From Ophiura sarsii (Eukaryota; Echinodermata; Ophiuroidea; Amphilepidida; Ophiuridae), in assembly GCA_035610835.1 (NCBI GenBank), contig CM069455.1:788335-852334 (forward strand): 64,000 nt of DNA, read 5' to 3'. Under the pieces are notes generated by a model. It was not told the DNA's origin and ran no database searches. It was given only the letters and a program-made list of their open reading frames with translations. Positions 36,004-64,000 of this stretch are shown piece after piece. The stretch's first letter is position 1. The number at the start of each line of letters is the position of its first letter. Both the position numbers and the translations under genes were made by a program.

Positions 36004-36285
36004 ATCTTTTAGTTCGTCAAAACTATCGTTTGTATCTTTTATATTATTTATATCGGAAATATCAAAAATATTAGATATGTCGTCACAAAATCATCTCTAT
36101 CTTTTATACCGTCAAAACTATCGTTTGTATCTTTAATATCATTTATATCGGAAATATCAAAAATATCAGATATATCGTCGCAAATATTTACAATGCACTC
36201 AAATCCTCTTTATCTTTTATATCGTCAAAACTATCGTTTGTATCTTTATCATTTGTATCAGAAATATCAAAAATATCAGATATAC
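36004..36285 (-). repeat. satA fragment in inverted orientation
   Basis: About 2.5 units read as reverse complement of the main arrays (TCGTCAAAACTATCGTTTGT, TTATATCGGAAATATCAA, CAGATATATCGTCGCAAA). It stops at a CAGGGTGTATC motif at 36286, possibly the terminus of an unidentified transposon. Confidence 0.88.
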
Positions 36286-36676
36286 AGGGTGTATCAGAAA
36301 GAACTGTACCGATGTAATATGATTTATTACGGTATGGATTCGATTGAAATTGTTCAAACTGTTTTAACATATATCTTGCGCAAACGCCCAGCTTTCATAA
36401 GAATTTTAAATTTTGAAAATCGGACATTTTTGATGGAAAATACAGACTTTCTGGTAAAGATGGTAGATTTCAATTTGGTCGAAATGGTCAATTTAAAAAA
36501 TCTGTGAAATTACTAACCCTACCTGAGATATCCATCCGTCCATTGGACAGGGTTTATTTTTGGTCGCCATATCTTAAATTTTAAATCATTTGTATAACTA
36601 TTTATTATTTGCATACTTTTGTGGATAAATTTGATTTTTAATCCGCAAATAAACCAGGATTTGTTCTGCTTAGGGT
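36286..36676. other. Segment between two satA fragments, possible transposon remnant
   Basis: Starts with CAGGGTGTATCAGAAAGAAC directly after ATA of satA. CAGGGTG termini are used by the mariner-like MITE at 61937. A matching right terminus was not found, so the call is weak. No ORF recognised. Confidence 0.3.
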
Positions 36677-36900
36677 TATGAAAGATATAAAAGATACAAA
36701 CGATAGTTTTGACGATATAAAAGATAGAGATTTTTTGCTAAACCTTAACAATTTGTCGGAACGGGGCTTTTGAAGAACGTCCCATCATCTGTTTTAGATT
36801 TCGAGGCAACTTAGCTAAAGATACCTCCACGCGGCCTCAGTTACTAGCGAGGTAGCGCTATTCTTCAGCTACTCGCCATTAGTGCACTCGGCCGAAAATA
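36677..36900 (+). repeat. Duplicate of the satA/satC junction
   Basis: About 220 bp is nearly identical to about 33824-34040, including the junction GAGATTTTTTGCTAAACCTT and CCTCCACGCGGCCTCAGTTA. A piece spanning an array boundary was copied about 2.85 kb downstream. Confidence 0.88.
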
Positions 36901-37197
36901 TTGTGATTTATTCTAAACTCTGTTCGTTCGTTAAAATTAAATCCATTAACAGCAGATGTTTTAACTTTCCATACACAATTGCAATTAGGAATATTGTTAC
37001 ATCCATTCATGCATCGAGTATCGTCGCGAACTAAACATTTAATCATGACAGTGGCATATTGATACATTTTGTAGATCAACCAAAGCCGGGCAACCTCAAC
37101 ATATTTCTATTCACGGAGTGTTTTTTGTTCTTGTTGTATTTTTGTATTCCATAGAAGATAGTGTCTTGCATTTGCCATTCAGTTCTTTGGTGTTATC

Positions 37198-63993
<26,796 letters not shown>

Positions 63994-64000
63994 GTAAGAA

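Overview
This is a stretch of an animal nuclear genome, AT-rich and almost entirely made of repeats. The sequence suggests an invertebrate metazoan: spliced exons with GT-AG introns, non-LTR retrotransposons of the L2/CR1 and RTE types, many small inverted-repeat DNA transposons, long satellite arrays, and a D-cysteine desulfhydrase/ACC-deaminase-like gene, a family I would expect in some marine invertebrates. I cannot name the species or phylum.

The one clear host gene is on the + strand in the right half. Five exons (37198-37368, 42998-43111, 51961-52116, 52620-52756, 63894-63993) join without a frame break into the N-terminal 226 residues of a fold-type II PLP enzyme. They hold the GNK lysine, a QSN motif and a GGS motif. 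The gene runs off the right end. Its four introns (5.6, 8.8, 0.5 and 11.1 kb) hold most of the mobile DNA of the right half.

Left to right: an intact-looking L2/CR1-type endonuclease ORF cut by the window start (1-1120); a fold-back element (3251-3853); a ~0.7-1.0 kb tandem duplication with a MITE in one copy (5041-6755); a broken RTE-type element (about 7030-10290); a large satellite, here satA, with ~9-bp internal periodicity (11.7-20.5 kb), interrupted by two TIR elements; tandem duplications and G/C tracts (20.6-24.7 kb); two inverted arrays of a ~75-bp repeat (25.1-25.9 and 30.7-31.2 kb) flanking a second satellite, satB, with an L2-type element inserted in it (26.9-29.2 kb); a second satA array (32.4-33.9 kb); a third satellite, satC, with a TTAA MITE (33.9-35.7 kb); then satA fragments up to 36.9 kb.

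Inside the gene: intron 1 has an RTE fragment split by a 3.1-kb CACTA-like TIR element; intron 2 has a 3.6-kb fold-back element bearing four tRNA-like units, each with a B box and a T-run, and a nested hAT-like MITE; intron 3 carries two decayed tandem copies of the exon 3/donor junction; intron 4 has a GC-rich MITE, an L2-type pseudogene interrupted by a 2-kb insertion that itself holds a palindrome, an RT pseudogene, a mariner-like MITE and a long (CAA)n tract.

Many insertions can be resolved to the base, because the empty site is visible in a neighbouring repeat copy or in a restored reading frame. The window therefore reads as a stack of datable insertions. I found no CRISPR array, operon or bacterial-type system.
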